Positions 45,692 to 55,379 are shown, counted from the first letter of the stretch. The stretch: DNA of 64,000 nucleotides from an uncultured Alphaproteobacteria bacterium (GCA_902599045.1 CACKEA010000001.1:1-64000); one strand, 5' to 3'. Numbers and translations are program-made. The notes: a model not told the origin generated them from the sequence alone.

Positions 45692-47707
45692 CTACAATTC
45701 TTTTTGAACTTCCTTAGTTATGTAAAATTCAATTTCATCTTTTTCTAAAATATCTGAGTAATCTTTAAATGAGATACCGCACTCATAATTTTCTCTGACC
45801 TCTTTAACGTCATCTTTAAATCGTTTAAGGGTTCCCACTTCTCCCTCATGGATAATCTTCCCTTCTCTAACGAGCCTGATTTTGGCCGAGTTTTGAACGA
45901 TTCCATCAGTAACAAAGCAACCGGCTATGGTGCCAAACTTTGAAGATTTGAAAGTATCGCGAACTTCAGCGTGACCAATAATTTCTTCTTTAGTGTCCGG
46001 GGTGAGTAGACCAGAGAGCATTTTTTTCATATCATCGATTAATTCATAAATAATAGAATAATATCTAATGTCTACCTTATCGCGTTTTGCAATTGTTCGG
46101 GCTTGAGGGATAGCTCTAATATTAAAACCAATTACTAATCCTTGAGCGGAACTCGCTAAGCTCACATCACTTTCGTTAATTGCACCAATTGAATTATGGA
46201 CAACATTAATTTTAACTTCTTCATTGCCCACTTTTTCTAAGGAAGAAACTATTGCTTCAAGAGAGCCTTGAACGTCTGCTTTAACAATAATTGGAAGTTT
46301 TTTCATGTCTCCCTTCGATACATTCGCCATCATTTCTTCTAATGAAGATTTTTTTACTGACTCCGTGTTTTCTAGTTTTTTTTGTTCTTTTACTTTTTCT
46401 GTAATATCTTTTGCAATATCTTCATTAGGCATAACATAAACTGTATCACCTGCTTGAGGGACTGAGTCAAAGCCCAACACTTCAATCGGCATACCTGGAT
46501 TTGCAGATTTAATTCTGCTTCCATTCTCATCGAGTAAAGCTCTTACTCTTCCAAAAGCAGTACCACAGGTAAAATGATCACCTTCTTTGAAAGTTCCATT
46601 TTTTACTATTACTGTTGCAACCGGCCCTTTACCTGTTTCAATTTTAGACTCAACAACTATTGCTTCAGCAAGTTTATCATGCTCGACGTTAAGGTCTAAA
46701 ATTTCAACTTGTAATAAAATATTATCTAGTAATTTTTCTAAGTTTGTTTTTTTGATGGCAGATATCTCTGTTTCTAGTACATCACCACTGTAACTTTCTA
46801 CGACCACTTCGTGTGTTAACAAATCATTTCTAACAATGCTTGGATCGACATCTGGTAAGTCCATTTTATTAATGGCAAGAACGATCGGCACTTTAGCTGC
46901 TTTGGAATGTGAAATAGCCTCAATTGTTTGAGGTTTTACACTGTCGTTAGCAGCCACTACTAAAACAACAAGGTCCGTTAAATTAGCACCTCGCGAGCGG
47001 ATATTTGAAAAGGCTGCGTGACCGGGTGTATCTAAAAATGTGATAGGATTGTTTTTATGTTGAATTTGATAGGCGCCAATATGTTGGGTAATACCACCTG
47101 ACTCCTTTGAGGTAACATTGGTATTTCTTAGTGCATCCAATAATGACGTTTTGCCATGATCAACGTGGCCCATGACAGTTACGATTGGGGGCCTTGGTAA
47201 AATTTTGGAATTTTTAGTTTTTTGATGATTTGCAATTTCGTCTTTTAGACTAATTGCCTCTGCTCTTTTAGGAGTGTGTCCTAATTCTGTAACAATTAAT
47301 TCGGCCGTATCACCATCAATATATTGATTAGCTGTAGCCATAATCCCACTTTTCATTAAAGCTTTTACAACGTCTCCTGTTTTTTCGGACATTCTACTAG
47401 CTAATTCTTGAACAGAGATTTTGACTGGAATGTCAACTTCACGAACGATTTTTTGAGAGCTGGTTAGGTTTGGTTTATATTTAGTTTTTTGTTTTTCTCT
47501 ATTTCTTTTTGTTTTTGCCAAACTAGGCATTTTTTCATAATCAGGTTCTTCGTCTAAAAGGTTGTTAACTGAAATAGATGATAGTTTTTTTTGAAATGCT
47601 GTTGTATTGAGAGTAAGTTTTTTTCTAGGCGCAGCAGGGCCTGCAGGGGCGGGTGTGGCAGGTTTGCTTGTCGTTGTTGGTTTTGTGTTCTTAGTCTCTT
47701 TTGTCAT
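45692..47707 (-). CDS. infB: Translation initiation factor IF-2
   Basis: 671 residues, shorter than the 830-900 common in proteobacteria because the N-terminal variable region is reduced to an Ala/Pro/Thr/Lys segment. An IF2_N motif (VQELASRMSEKTGDVVKALMKSG) is present near 100. G domain: GHVDHGKTSLLDALR, DTPGHAAF and NKMD. Brings fMet-tRNA to the 30S subunit. It follows nusA by 9 bases; ylxR, often in between, is absent. Confidence 0.97.
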   Translation of the reverse strand: MTKETKNTKPTTTSKPATPAPAGPAAPRKKLTLNTTAFQKKLSSISVNNLLDEEPDYEKMPSLAKTKRNREKQKTKYKPNLTSSQKIVREVDIPVKISVQELASRMSEKTGDVVKALMKSGIMATANQYIDGDTAELIVTELGHTPKRAEAISLKDEIANHQKTKNSKILPRPPIVTVMGHVDHGKTSLLDALRNTNVTSKESGGITQHIGAYQIQHKNNPITFLDTPGHAAFSNIRSRGANLTDLVVLVVAANDSVKPQTIEAISHSKAAKVPIVLAINKMDLPDVDPSIVRNDLLTHEVVVESYSGDVLETEISAIKKTNLEKLLDNILLQVEILDLNVEHDKLAEAIVVESKIETGKGPVATVIVKNGTFKEGDHFTCGTAFGRVRALLDENGSRIKSANPGMPIEVLGFDSVPQAGDTVYVMPNEDIAKDITEKVKEQKKLENTESVKKSSLEEMMANVSKGDMKKLPIIVKADVQGSLEAIVSSLEKVGNEEVKINVVHNSIGAINESDVSLASSAQGLVIGFNIRAIPQARTIAKRDKVDIRYYSIIYELIDDMKKMLSGLLTPDTKEEIIGHAEVRDTFKSSKFGTIAGCFVTDGIVQNSAKIRLVREGKIIHEGEVGTLKRFKDDVKEVRENYECGISFKDYSDILEKDEIEFYITKEVQKEL

Positions 47708-47716
47708 TCAAAAAAT

Positions 47717-49219
47717 TTAGCTATTAAGAAAAATCTCCCTAGCGTCCATGATAATTTTTTCAGCAGCAGACTTTTCGACTCTTTTTTGGAGTATGCCCTC
47801 TTTACCAACTAGTTCATCAGTTGCTAAATCAGCAAGATCTTGACGGGAAAAAATATTATTTTCTATCAGAGTAGCTAAAATTTTATTATCAAACTCTGAT
47901 ATACCTTTAATGTAATCATCTAAATTTGAAGCTTGGATTAATTTTTCAAGTTCTGCTTTTTCATTTTCCATAAACTGTGTTGCACGAGCATATATCTCAG
48001 CTGCAAGTTCATTGTCAAAGCCTTCAATTTTTTCTATGTCTTGGATTGATGCGTTCGCTATTTTTTCTATGCTTGAGTATCCCTCAACCGCCAGTAATTG
48101 TGCGATCATGTCTTCGAGGTCGAGCTTTTCAGCAAAAAGAGATGTAATTTTTTTAAATTCTTCTTGTCTTCTCTCGGCGTCTTCTTTTTCTGTTAATATA
48201 TCAATTTCTAAATTAGTTAAAATTGAGGCTAATTTAACATTTTGGCCTCTTCTACCGATAGCGATGCTGAGCTGATCTTCAGGTAAAACAATCTCTACGC
48301 GATTAGAGTCTTCAAACTCATTGACTTTTGCAACTTGTGCAGGAGCGATAGCGTTTTGAACATACATCGACTTTAATTCATTCCAATTTACAATATCAAT
48401 CTTTTCCCCTTGTAATTCATTAACAATAGCTTGGACTCTAGAGCCTCTCATACCTACGCATGCTCCAACAGGATCGATGGACTTATCATTTGCTCGAACT
48501 GTAATCTTTCCTCTACTGCCCGGGTCTCTTGCAACAGATAGAATTTCTATTTGACCTTCATAAATTTCAGGGACTTCTTGTTCAAATAATTTTGCCATAA
48601 ATTGAGGATGTGTTCTTGATAGAAAGATTTGATGACCTTTAGCTTCTTCTTTGATATCAAAAAAATAAGCTCTAATACGATCTCCATTTTTAAAATTTTC
48701 CCTTGGTATAAGTTCATCTTTCCTCAAAAATCCTTCTGCTTTACCAAGGTCAACAATTATATTTCCAAATTCAATTCTTTTAACAATTCCTGATAGGACT
48801 TCTCCAACACGGTCTTTGAAGTCATTAAACTGTCTACTTTTTTCTGCCTCTCTGACTCTTGAATAAATTACTTGTCTTGCCATGTTGGCTGTAACTCGTC
48901 CAAAATTAACTGAAGGCAAAGGAATTGTTATTTGTTTTCCAACTTCTGTATTAGCATCATACTTTTTTGCATGATCTAATAAAATTTGATTAGACTGTAA
49001 AACAGGGTCAATTGTTTCAACTACATCTTTAATATGGGATAAACTGATATTACCAGTCATTCGATCAATCACTGCTTTGATATTATTATCCATACCATAT
49101 TTTGACTTTCCAATTATTTCAAAAGACTCCTCAAGAGCCTTCATGACTATGTCCATTTCGATGCCCTTCTCTTGTGAGACGACTTCGGCAATTTTTAATA
49201 TTTCTGTGTTATTTAGCAT
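47717..49219 (-). CDS. nusA: Transcription termination/antitermination factor NusA
   Basis: 500 residues. N-terminal RNA-polymerase-binding domain, S1 (GIVKRIEFGNIIVDLG near 140), KH1/KH2 (GACVGMRGSRVQAIVNEL near 250; IAIGRRGQNVKLAS near 320) and C-terminal acidic repeats with helix-hairpin-helix (LLAVEGYSSIEKIANA near 370). The start codon lies 14 bases after the U-tract of an intrinsic terminator (see separate entry) and has only a weak GAAAAG ahead of it. rimP, which usually precedes nusA, is not present here; trmB lies upstream. Confidence 0.96.
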   Translation of the reverse strand: MLNNTEILKIAEVVSQEKGIEMDIVMKALEESFEIIGKSKYGMDNNIKAVIDRMTGNISLSHIKDVVETIDPVLQSNQILLDHAKKYDANTEVGKQITIPLPSVNFGRVTANMARQVIYSRVREAEKSRQFNDFKDRVGEVLSGIVKRIEFGNIIVDLGKAEGFLRKDELIPRENFKNGDRIRAYFFDIKEEAKGHQIFLSRTHPQFMAKLFEQEVPEIYEGQIEILSVARDPGSRGKITVRANDKSIDPVGACVGMRGSRVQAIVNELQGEKIDIVNWNELKSMYVQNAIAPAQVAKVNEFEDSNRVEIVLPEDQLSIAIGRRGQNVKLASILTNLEIDILTEKEDAERRQEEFKKITSLFAEKLDLEDMIAQLLAVEGYSSIEKIANASIQDIEKIEGFDNELAAEIYARATQFMENEKAELEKLIQASNLDDYIKGISEFDNKILATLIENNIFSRQDLADLATDELVGKEGILQKRVEKSAAEKIIMDAREIFLNS

Positions 49220-49233
49220 TATCTTTTCTAGTT

Positions 49234-49258
49234 AAAAAAAAAGGCGGGATAACCCACC
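49234..49258 (-). terminator. Intrinsic terminator/attenuator directly ahead of nusA
   Basis: On the minus strand GGTGGG-TTAT-CCCGCC forms a 6-pair GC-rich stem (one G-U in RNA), followed by nine T. It lies between the trmB stop (49272) and the nusA start (49219). It is the strongest terminator seen in the window. As only 14 bases remain before the nusA ATG, no promoter fits after it, so it must be leaky or regulated if nusA is read from upstream. Confidence 0.85.
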
Positions 49259-49271
49259 TCCTCATTGTTGG

Positions 49272-49916
49272 TTAATAATTTTTAAGAACGCTAAAATAGA
49301 ATAATTTATGATTTTTGTCTAAGGCTTTTTTCTCAAATTTAGTGTGTAAAGCATTGGAGTCACTGTATTCCCAAGATTTCGGGCTAATATTTGGCATGGT
49401 GTATTTAAATTTTTTCATCAAAGCCAATGCTTCAATAAAATAATCACCATGGTCGGTTGCAAAACGAATAAAGCCTTTTTTTTTGAGTTTTTTAGTAAGG
49501 TCTTTGACAAGTGTTTGGTTAACGGTTCGCCTTTTTTTATGCCTATTTTTTGGCCAAGGATCTGGAAAATATATCCTTATTTCCTCAAAATAGTTATCTG
49601 GCATTAAGGGTAACAGCTCTTGGATGTTTAAATGGAATACTTGAAGGTTCTTTAATTTATGATCAACAGAGTTTCTAATGGCTCTCAGTACACCATCAGC
49701 AAAAATATCACAACCTATAAAGTTGACTTTAGAATTAGATTTTGCGTCTTCACTTATTTTTTCTCCATCCCCTATTCCAATTTCTAAAATTCTAGGAGTT
49801 TTAATTTTGTTAAATATTATTTTTTTTGGTTCGACAAGATATTTTGTATATTGTTCGAGTCTTAAAAAAGACTTTCCTTTCTTTCTTCCAAAATATTTAT
49901 TTTTTGATTCGAACAT
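49272..49916 (-). CDS. trmB: tRNA (guanine-N7-)-methyltransferase
   Basis: Makes m7G46 in tRNA variable loops using SAM. 214 residues with motif I ILEIGIGDGEKI near residue 43, FIGCDIF near 66 and the signature IYFPDPWPKNRHKKRRTV near 130. It overlaps the end of lnt by 20 bases. In related genomes metK sits between lnt and trmB; it does not here. Followed by the terminator ahead of nusA. Confidence 0.94.
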   Translation of the reverse strand: MFESKNKYFGRKKGKSFLRLEQYTKYLVEPKKIIFNKIKTPRILEIGIGDGEKISEDAKSNSKVNFIGCDIFADGVLRAIRNSVDHKLKNLQVFHLNIQELLPLMPDNYFEEIRIYFPDPWPKNRHKKRRTVNQTLVKDLTKKLKKKGFIRFATDHGDYFIEALALMKKFKYTMPNISPKSWEYSDSNALHTKFEKKALDKNHKLFYFSVLKNY

Positions 49917-51411
49917 ATAAAAAACTAAATAGGAAAATAAAGAAAAGTAAAACCATTACTGAATTTAGTGTTGAGGAGCAGATAGATTGGTTTTTAGTAA
50001 TTGGGTGTTGGTAATACAGATAACCTTTTTTATTACTTGCAATAGTTTGAATAATTTTACCTGAATGATCCACTATAGAAGTAATCCCAGAGGGTGTTGA
50101 TCTAATGAGAGGTTTTTGAAATTCAACACTTCTTAAAAGAGAGTTTGCTAGATGTTGATGGGGTCCATACCATTTACCAAACCAAGAGTCATTTGAAATT
50201 TGTATAACCATATCTGAGCCACAAATCTCTTTATTAATAGATTGATAATTGAATATTGACTCAAAACAAATCATGGGGACAGCATTTATATCTTTGTGTA
50301 GATTAAGAGTTTTTTGGACATGACCTGGTGTATAGTTCATTCCTAAATTTAAAAACTTACTCACTAAGGGTTTTATAAAAGGTATGTATTCACCAAATAA
50401 AACTAATTTTTGTTTATCATAAAAATCTATGATCTTTCCCTGATGATCAATAACATACAAACGATTAAATAATTGATCTTCTTCAATGGCACTTGAGCCA
50501 ATTATTATTTTTTGATCTTCGTTAATCAAGGAGGATACTCTGCTCAGTAGTCCTAGCCTATTATTTAAATCAATAGGCAAGGACCCCTCCGGCCAGATAA
50601 TTAAATCTGTTTTTGGTGATTTTGAAAGGGCTTCAATTGTTAATTGTTCATATTTTTCAAGATTTTTAAGGACATCAAATTCAACTAGTGACTCATAGAG
50701 GTTGGGTTGTATTAGAAGTATATCAAGTGTCTCATCTTCTGTTTTTTTAATATTATTGTTTTCAATAAAACCAAAAAAATAAAAGAAAATACTTAGTACT
50801 AATAAAACAGTAGGTATGAATTTATTTTTGTAATAAAGAAAATAAATCATTAAACCTACTATCAAATGAACCACAAGACCTAAGCCATATACACCTAGAT
50901 AAGGTAATGTTTTTAAAATCCAAATATTTTTGTAGTAAATAATCGCTGTGGGATTCCAAGGAAAGCCCCCAAAGATAAATTCTTTTAATAACTCAACTAT
51001 AGAGAGGCCTAAAGGAAGTAAAAAAATTAGTAATAATTTTTTTTTATAAAATGTTAAAATTAAAATAGTTGCTGAATAGTGTAAAAATGCAACAAACAAA
51101 GAAAGGATAGAGACTAAAATTATTCCCAAAAATAAATATTCTGTTCCTCCTGAATAAAATGACTGGATAATCCAGCTAAGAGTAACTAATTGGGTTACTA
51201 AAAAAAAATAAAATATTTTTTTTTTAAAAAAAACATCGCTATTTAAAATATTTAAAAAAAATATTACAAAAGACAGATAATAGAAAAAAGATATACCAAA
51301 CGGGGGAAGTGAAAATATATATAAAACAGAACAAATAATTATTAGGTATGATGGCCTAGATATAGAGCTTAATAAGTTATTGAGATTTAATACCACTGAC
51401 CACAACTTCAA
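49897..51411 (-). CDS. lnt: Apolipoprotein N-acyltransferase
   Basis: Inner-membrane enzyme that adds the third acyl chain to lipoproteins. 504 residues: several transmembrane helices (residues about 15-215), then the nitrilase-like periplasmic domain with the catalytic triad visible as Glu in IIWPEGSLP (about 272), Lys in YDKQKLVLFGEYIPF (about 335) and Cys in PMICFESIF (about 388), and a C-terminal transmembrane helix. The track start at 51411 overlaps corC by 35 bases; a GTG at 51396 is an alternative start. Confidence 0.92.
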   Translation of the reverse strand: MKLWSVVLNLNNLLSSISRPSYLIIICSVLYIFSLPPFGISFFYYLSFVIFFLNILNSDVFFKKKIFYFFLVTQLVTLSWIIQSFYSGGTEYLFLGIILVSILSLFVAFLHYSATILILTFYKKKLLLIFLLPLGLSIVELLKEFIFGGFPWNPTAIIYYKNIWILKTLPYLGVYGLGLVVHLIVGLMIYFLYYKNKFIPTVLLVLSIFFYFFGFIENNNIKKTEDETLDILLIQPNLYESLVEFDVLKNLEKYEQLTIEALSKSPKTDLIIWPEGSLPIDLNNRLGLLSRVSSLINEDQKIIIGSSAIEEDQLFNRLYVIDHQGKIIDFYDKQKLVLFGEYIPFIKPLVSKFLNLGMNYTPGHVQKTLNLHKDINAVPMICFESIFNYQSINKEICGSDMVIQISNDSWFGKWYGPHQHLANSLLRSVEFQKPLIRSTPSGITSIVDHSGKIIQTIASNKKGYLYYQHPITKNQSICSSTLNSVMVLLFFIFLFSFLYVRIKK

Positions 51412-52204
51412 GAATTTTTCTTGTTGATACCTTGTGAATGGTGAAAGATAATTTTTTATTAATTGTAAATTTTTCTTTTTTTTTGGGGATACGCCCTGCC
51501 ATATTGAATATTATACCGCCTATTGTTCCAACATCCTCTTTTAAGTCCTCAGGGATATTTAAATCGAATTCCCTCTCGAAATCATCCACTAGCATTGCAG
51601 CGTCCATGATAATGTTCTCGTTCTTTTGGCGGTACATTGGCGCTTCGTCCTTATCATGCTCATCTTCAATCTCACCAACTATTTCTTCCACTAGGTCTTC
51701 AATGGTTACTAAACCCGTCACACTATTAAATTCATCCATCACAATCGCTAAGTGAATGTTTTGTTTTTTCATTTTTTGTAGGAGGTTGAAAACTGGTGTC
51801 GCTGAAGGAATATAAATAACTTCTCTTAGTAAACTCTTGACATTAAAGGATTTATTATTAATTTTTTTAAATAAGTCTTTAATATGAACCATTCCTAAGC
51901 AATGCTCTAGGTCATTTTTAACCACAGGCATCCTTGAGTGTGCTTCTTTGTTAATAATTTTAATGATGTTTTCTTTGTTAATGTTTTGATCGATAAAGAT
52001 TATCTCACCCCTGGGCACCATAACATCATCAACTGTTTTTTTGTGTACCTTCAAAAGATTATTAAAAATCTTCTTCTCTTCACTTTTTGCAATCCCTGAG
52101 CTGTCCGATGTTGCAGAAATAAGATCTATAATATCTTTTTTAAAGTTTTCATCTTGTATTAGTTCTCTGACTAATTTAATTGCTAAGTTTTTTTTAATTT
52201 TCAT
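51377..52204 (-). CDS. CorC/HlyC-family CBS-domain protein
   Basis: 275-residue cytoplasmic protein with a CBS pair (VMVPRGEIIFID near 60; MDEFNSVTGLVTIEDLVEEIVGEIEDEHD near 150) and a C-terminal CorC_HlyC transporter-associated domain (DVGTIGGIIFNMAGRIPKKKEKF). Lacks the transmembrane DUF21 part. Linked in many proteobacteria with lnt and ybeY; proposed to support magnesium/cobalt homeostasis, but the role is not settled. Start overlaps ybeY by 11 bases. Confidence 0.88.
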   Translation of the reverse strand: MKIKKNLAIKLVRELIQDENFKKDIIDLISATSDSSGIAKSEEKKIFNNLLKVHKKTVDDVMVPRGEIIFIDQNINKENIIKIINKEAHSRMPVVKNDLEHCLGMVHIKDLFKKINNKSFNVKSLLREVIYIPSATPVFNLLQKMKKQNIHLAIVMDEFNSVTGLVTIEDLVEEIVGEIEDEHDKDEAPMYRQKNENIIMDAAMLVDDFEREFDLNIPEDLKEDVGTIGGIIFNMAGRIPKKKEKFTINKKLSFTIHKVSTRKILEVVVSGIKSQ

Positions 52205-52643
52205 GTACTTTTTGTAAACCTAAAAATTTCATAAAAGTATTCTCTAAGAATCTCATATTGCTTCTTGATTGTTTATCATAGTGATCATAACCAAATAGAT
52301 GATGTAATCCATGGCTCACAAGCATAAAAAAATTTTGTTCATTAATGTTTTTATTTTTATTTAAAATATAACTGTCTGCAATAGCTATATCACCTGCAAA
52401 GTCTCCATCAGGAAAAGATAGTACATCTGTTATTTTATTTTTTTTTCTAAAATTTTTATTCATACTTTTTATTTCATCATTCGAAACTATTTTTATTGTA
52501 ACTTGTGTTTTGTGATCTGCTTGATGAATCGTTTGAAAGTATTCTGATAATTTTTTTATTTTTTCTTTTGAGCTTTTAAGAAAATTTTCTAAATTATCGT
52601 CTCCGATTATCTCTATCACAAATTTTTTGTTACTAATCCTCAA
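52194..52643 (-). CDS. ybeY: Endoribonuclease YbeY
   Basis: 149-residue metalloprotein needed for 16S rRNA 3'-end maturation and ribosome quality control. The zinc motif VSHGLHHLFGYDHYD (three histidines) near residue 112 and TDVLSFPDGDFAGDIAI near 70 are diagnostic. It lies between phoH and corC in conserved order, 2 bases after phoH. Confidence 0.93.
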   Translation of the reverse strand: MRISNKKFVIEIIGDDNLENFLKSSKEKIKKLSEYFQTIHQADHKTQVTIKIVSNDEIKSMNKNFRKKNKITDVLSFPDGDFAGDIAIADSYILNKNKNINEQNFFMLVSHGLHHLFGYDHYDKQSRSNMRFLENTFMKFLGLQKVHEN

Positions 52644-52645
52644 AA

Positions 52646-53602
52646 TTACTTATCGTAAGCATTAATTATTTTTTCAACTAATGTATGTCGACACACATCA
52701 CTACTATTTAAATGTACAAAGCCAATATCTTTTACTTTTTCTAATTTTTCCATCGCATCCAGCATTCCACTTTTTGCATTATCGGGTAAATCTTTCTGGC
52801 TTAAATCTCCTGTAATCACCATTTTTGAATTTTGCCCTAATCTAGTTAGAAACATTTTCATCTGAGTGGATAATGTATTTTGTGCTTCATCTAAAATGAT
52901 AAAAGATTTATTCAAGGTTCTTCCTCTCATAAAAGCGAGGGGAGCTATTTCTATTAAATTATTGACCATTTTTCGATCAATTTCCTCGCCCGGCATCATT
53001 TCATATAAAGCGTCATACAAAGGACGTAGATAAGGATCTATCTTCTCTTTCATATCTCCTGGTAAAAAACCAAGTCGCTCTCCCGCTTCAACGGCAGGTC
53101 TTGATAATATCAAGCGATTAATTTTACCTTCAACAAACAAACTTACTGCAAAAGCAACAGCTAAATATGTTTTACCCGTACCAGCAGGACCAACTGCAAA
53201 AACAATATCTTTTGATCTCATCTCTTTTAAAAAGATTTCTTGGTTTTTAGTCTTTGGATAAATTGTTTTTAATTTTGTATTAATTTGAAACTTTTGATCT
53301 TGTTCGATTTGCTCTTTGATATAGGTAGGTTTTGCTAAATCAATATTACTTTCAATTTCCTCTGCAGAAATATCATTATTTTTTAATTTTTTATATAAAC
53401 CTTCAATTATAAAATATGCTTTTTCAACTGGATCTCGATTACCTTTGATAGATAAAAGATTGCCCCTAGTATAAAGCTTTACTTTAAATTTGTTTTCTAA
53501 AACTTTTAAATTTTTGTCGTGATAGCCAAATAAGCTTGCGAGAAATTGATTATCCTCAAACTCTAATTGTTTTTGATGAGAAGAAATATTTACTGGACTC
53601 AA
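52646..53602 (-). CDS. PhoH-like ATPase
   Basis: 318 residues with Walker A FAVGPAGTGKTYLAVAFA (about 133), LSRPAVEAGERLGFLPGD and Walker B FIILDEAQNT (about 232). An N-terminal KH-like region precedes. The role is probably in RNA metabolism together with YbeY; despite its name, a phosphate link is not shown here. Directly downstream of miaB. Confidence 0.93.
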   Translation of the reverse strand: MSPVNISSHQKQLEFEDNQFLASLFGYHDKNLKVLENKFKVKLYTRGNLLSIKGNRDPVEKAYFIIEGLYKKLKNNDISAEEIESNIDLAKPTYIKEQIEQDQKFQINTKLKTIYPKTKNQEIFLKEMRSKDIVFAVGPAGTGKTYLAVAFAVSLFVEGKINRLILSRPAVEAGERLGFLPGDMKEKIDPYLRPLYDALYEMMPGEEIDRKMVNNLIEIAPLAFMRGRTLNKSFIILDEAQNTLSTQMKMFLTRLGQNSKMVITGDLSQKDLPDNAKSGMLDAMEKLEKVKDIGFVHLNSSDVCRHTLVEKIINAYDK

Positions 53603-54916
53603 TTAAATTTTTTCTCCAAGTAAAGAGTGTGTTAAAACCTCTTTAATTTGTACAGGAATTATTTGACCGATAGTTTCTTTTTCGCCTTGAAGTGCTACAC
53701 TTTGATTAAATTGTGACTTTCCTTTAATTTGTCCTGTGCGATTACCGGCACCATTGATTAAAACTTGCACCGTTTTCTTCACAAACTGGTTGTTGTATTC
53801 AATTTGTTGTTCGTTTAATAAATCTTGTATGATCTTTAAACGTTCATTTAAGATCTCTTCATCTATTTCCTCACGATCAGCCGCGGGGGTACCTGGCCTC
53901 GGGCTATACTTAAAAGAGTAGGAGTTCATATATTTAACTCTTTCAATTAGATCGATTGTGTCTTCAAAGTCTTTGTCAGTTTCTCCAGGAAAACCAATAA
54001 TAAAGTCTGAGGAAAGCGCTATGTCAGGTTTGACTTTTCTTACTTTTTCGATGATTTCAAAGTAGTAATCTCTTGTATGCTTTCTGTTCATCAGCTTTAG
54101 GACTTTGTCAGATCCTGATTGAACGGGCAAATGAAGAAAAGGCATCAGTTTAGAATTTTCACCATGAAGGGAAATTAAATCATCCGTCATGTTGACTGGG
54201 TGACTTGTAGAATAGGTAATTCTTTCAACGCCATTTATTAAACTAATACTGTTAATAAGCGAAGCTAGATTATTTGATTGCCCTTGATTATCTAAACCAT
54301 GATAAGCATTCACATTTTGACCTAGCAGAGTGAATTCAACGACTCCTTGATCAATTAAGGATTTCACCTCATCTGAGATTTCCTTCACTGTTCTAGAATA
54401 TTCTGAACCTCTGGTGTAGGGAACCACACAAAAGTGGCAAAACTTATTGCAGCCCTCTTGTATTGTAACGAATGCAGATTTGCTAGAGGTATGAGTTTTT
54501 ATATGGTTGAGTGTGTCAAACTTTTCATTTACATCAAATTCAGTGATAGAGGTTTTTGGTAAGTTATTTTTATCTAAAAATTTATTAAGGGACTGGATAG
54601 ATTGTGGGCCAATGACCAAATCAACATAGGGTGCTCTTTTTTGAATTAACTCCCCCTCTGCTTGCGCTACACACCCTGCAACGATAACTTTTTGGTTATC
54701 TTTACCTTTTTTATGTATTCTTCCTAAATCTGAAAATGTTTTTTCCGTTGCCTTTTCACGAATGTGACAAGTATTTAAAACTACATAGTCTGCTGTTTGA
54801 AAGTCATCTGTTTGATTAATATTATGCGATAGAAAAATATCTTTCATTTTATCAGAGTCATAAACATTCATCTGACAACCAAATGTTCTAATATAAAATT
54901 TCTTATTTGATGACAT
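53603..54916 (-). CDS. miaB: tRNA-2-methylthio-N6-dimethylallyladenosine synthase
   Basis: Radical-SAM methylthiotransferase acting on i6A37. N-terminal iron-sulfur cysteines in RTFGCQMNVYDS, LNTCHIREKA and VAGCVAQ; radical-SAM cluster EGCNKFCHFCVVPYTRG (about 150); C-terminal TRAM domain (VQVLINGAGNRTGQIKGKSQF). The track start (54931) is a TTG inside the upstream gene; ATG at 54916 matches the family N-terminus (437 residues). Overlaps the GNAT gene. Confidence 0.95.
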   Translation of the reverse strand: MSSNKKFYIRTFGCQMNVYDSDKMKDIFLSHNINQTDDFQTADYVVLNTCHIREKATEKTFSDLGRIHKKGKDNQKVIVAGCVAQAEGELIQKRAPYVDLVIGPQSIQSLNKFLDKNNLPKTSITEFDVNEKFDTLNHIKTHTSSKSAFVTIQEGCNKFCHFCVVPYTRGSEYSRTVKEISDEVKSLIDQGVVEFTLLGQNVNAYHGLDNQGQSNNLASLINSISLINGVERITYSTSHPVNMTDDLISLHGENSKLMPFLHLPVQSGSDKVLKLMNRKHTRDYYFEIIEKVRKVKPDIALSSDFIIGFPGETDKDFEDTIDLIERVKYMNSYSFKYSPRPGTPAADREEIDEEILNERLKIIQDLLNEQQIEYNNQFVKKTVQVLINGAGNRTGQIKGKSQFNQSVALQGEKETIGQIIPVQIKEVLTHSLLGEKI

Positions 54917-55379
54917 TAAGGGATTTGGCAAACAAAATTGCGTCTTGAGTATGCGGAGCGTTTATAGACTTACTCCGATAATAGTTTTTTCTTTCATTGT
55001 AGGCTTTATAGCCTAATTTTTCATAAAGTTTAATAGCAAATTTATTTTCAGCACTAACTTCAAGATAAATTTTTACACTGTTTTTAATACTTCTAAGCTG
55101 TTTTTCTAATTCGGACAGTAAAAGAAAGCCTACACCTTTTCCCCTATGCTTGTTTAAAACTGCTAAATGTAGTATTTCGTACTCAATGCTTTTTTGATCT
55201 TCATAAAGGAAATGACCGAGTATCATACCTAGTGTCTTTTTTTCAATTGTAAATATATTGAGGGCTCTTTTATTCTTAAAATGATCGTCTATTGCGACTT
55301 TAGTCCATGATAATTCTAGTTCAATATGATGCTCGTGGAGCCAATTTAAATGTTCTTTATATTTAATACTGTAATTCAA
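54903..55379 (-). CDS. RimI-like GNAT N-acetyltransferase
   Basis: 158-residue GNAT. The acetyl-CoA loop is HRGKGVGFLLLSELEKQL near residue 80 and VSAENKFAIKLYEKLGYKAYNERKNYY near 105-130 is typical of RimI (ribosomal protein S18 alanine acetyltransferase). Its position next to miaB agrees with the alphaproteobacterial tsaB-rimI-miaB arrangement, though tsaB is missing. Overlaps the glycosyltransferase gene by 4 bases. Confidence 0.85.
   Translation of the reverse strand: MNYSIKYKEHLNWLHEHHIELELSWTKVAIDDHFKNKRALNIFTIEKKTLGMILGHFLYEDQKSIEYEILHLAVLNKHRGKGVGFLLLSELEKQLRSIKNSVKIYLEVSAENKFAIKLYEKLGYKAYNERKNYYRSKSINAPHTQDAILFAKSLNVIK

Noticed and set aside
46587-46793. 68-codon plus-strand ORF, and similar ones at 47591-47812 and 48012-48275
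   Set aside because: Ser/Phe/Leu-rich shadows of the Lys/Glu-rich infB and nusA genes on the other strand.
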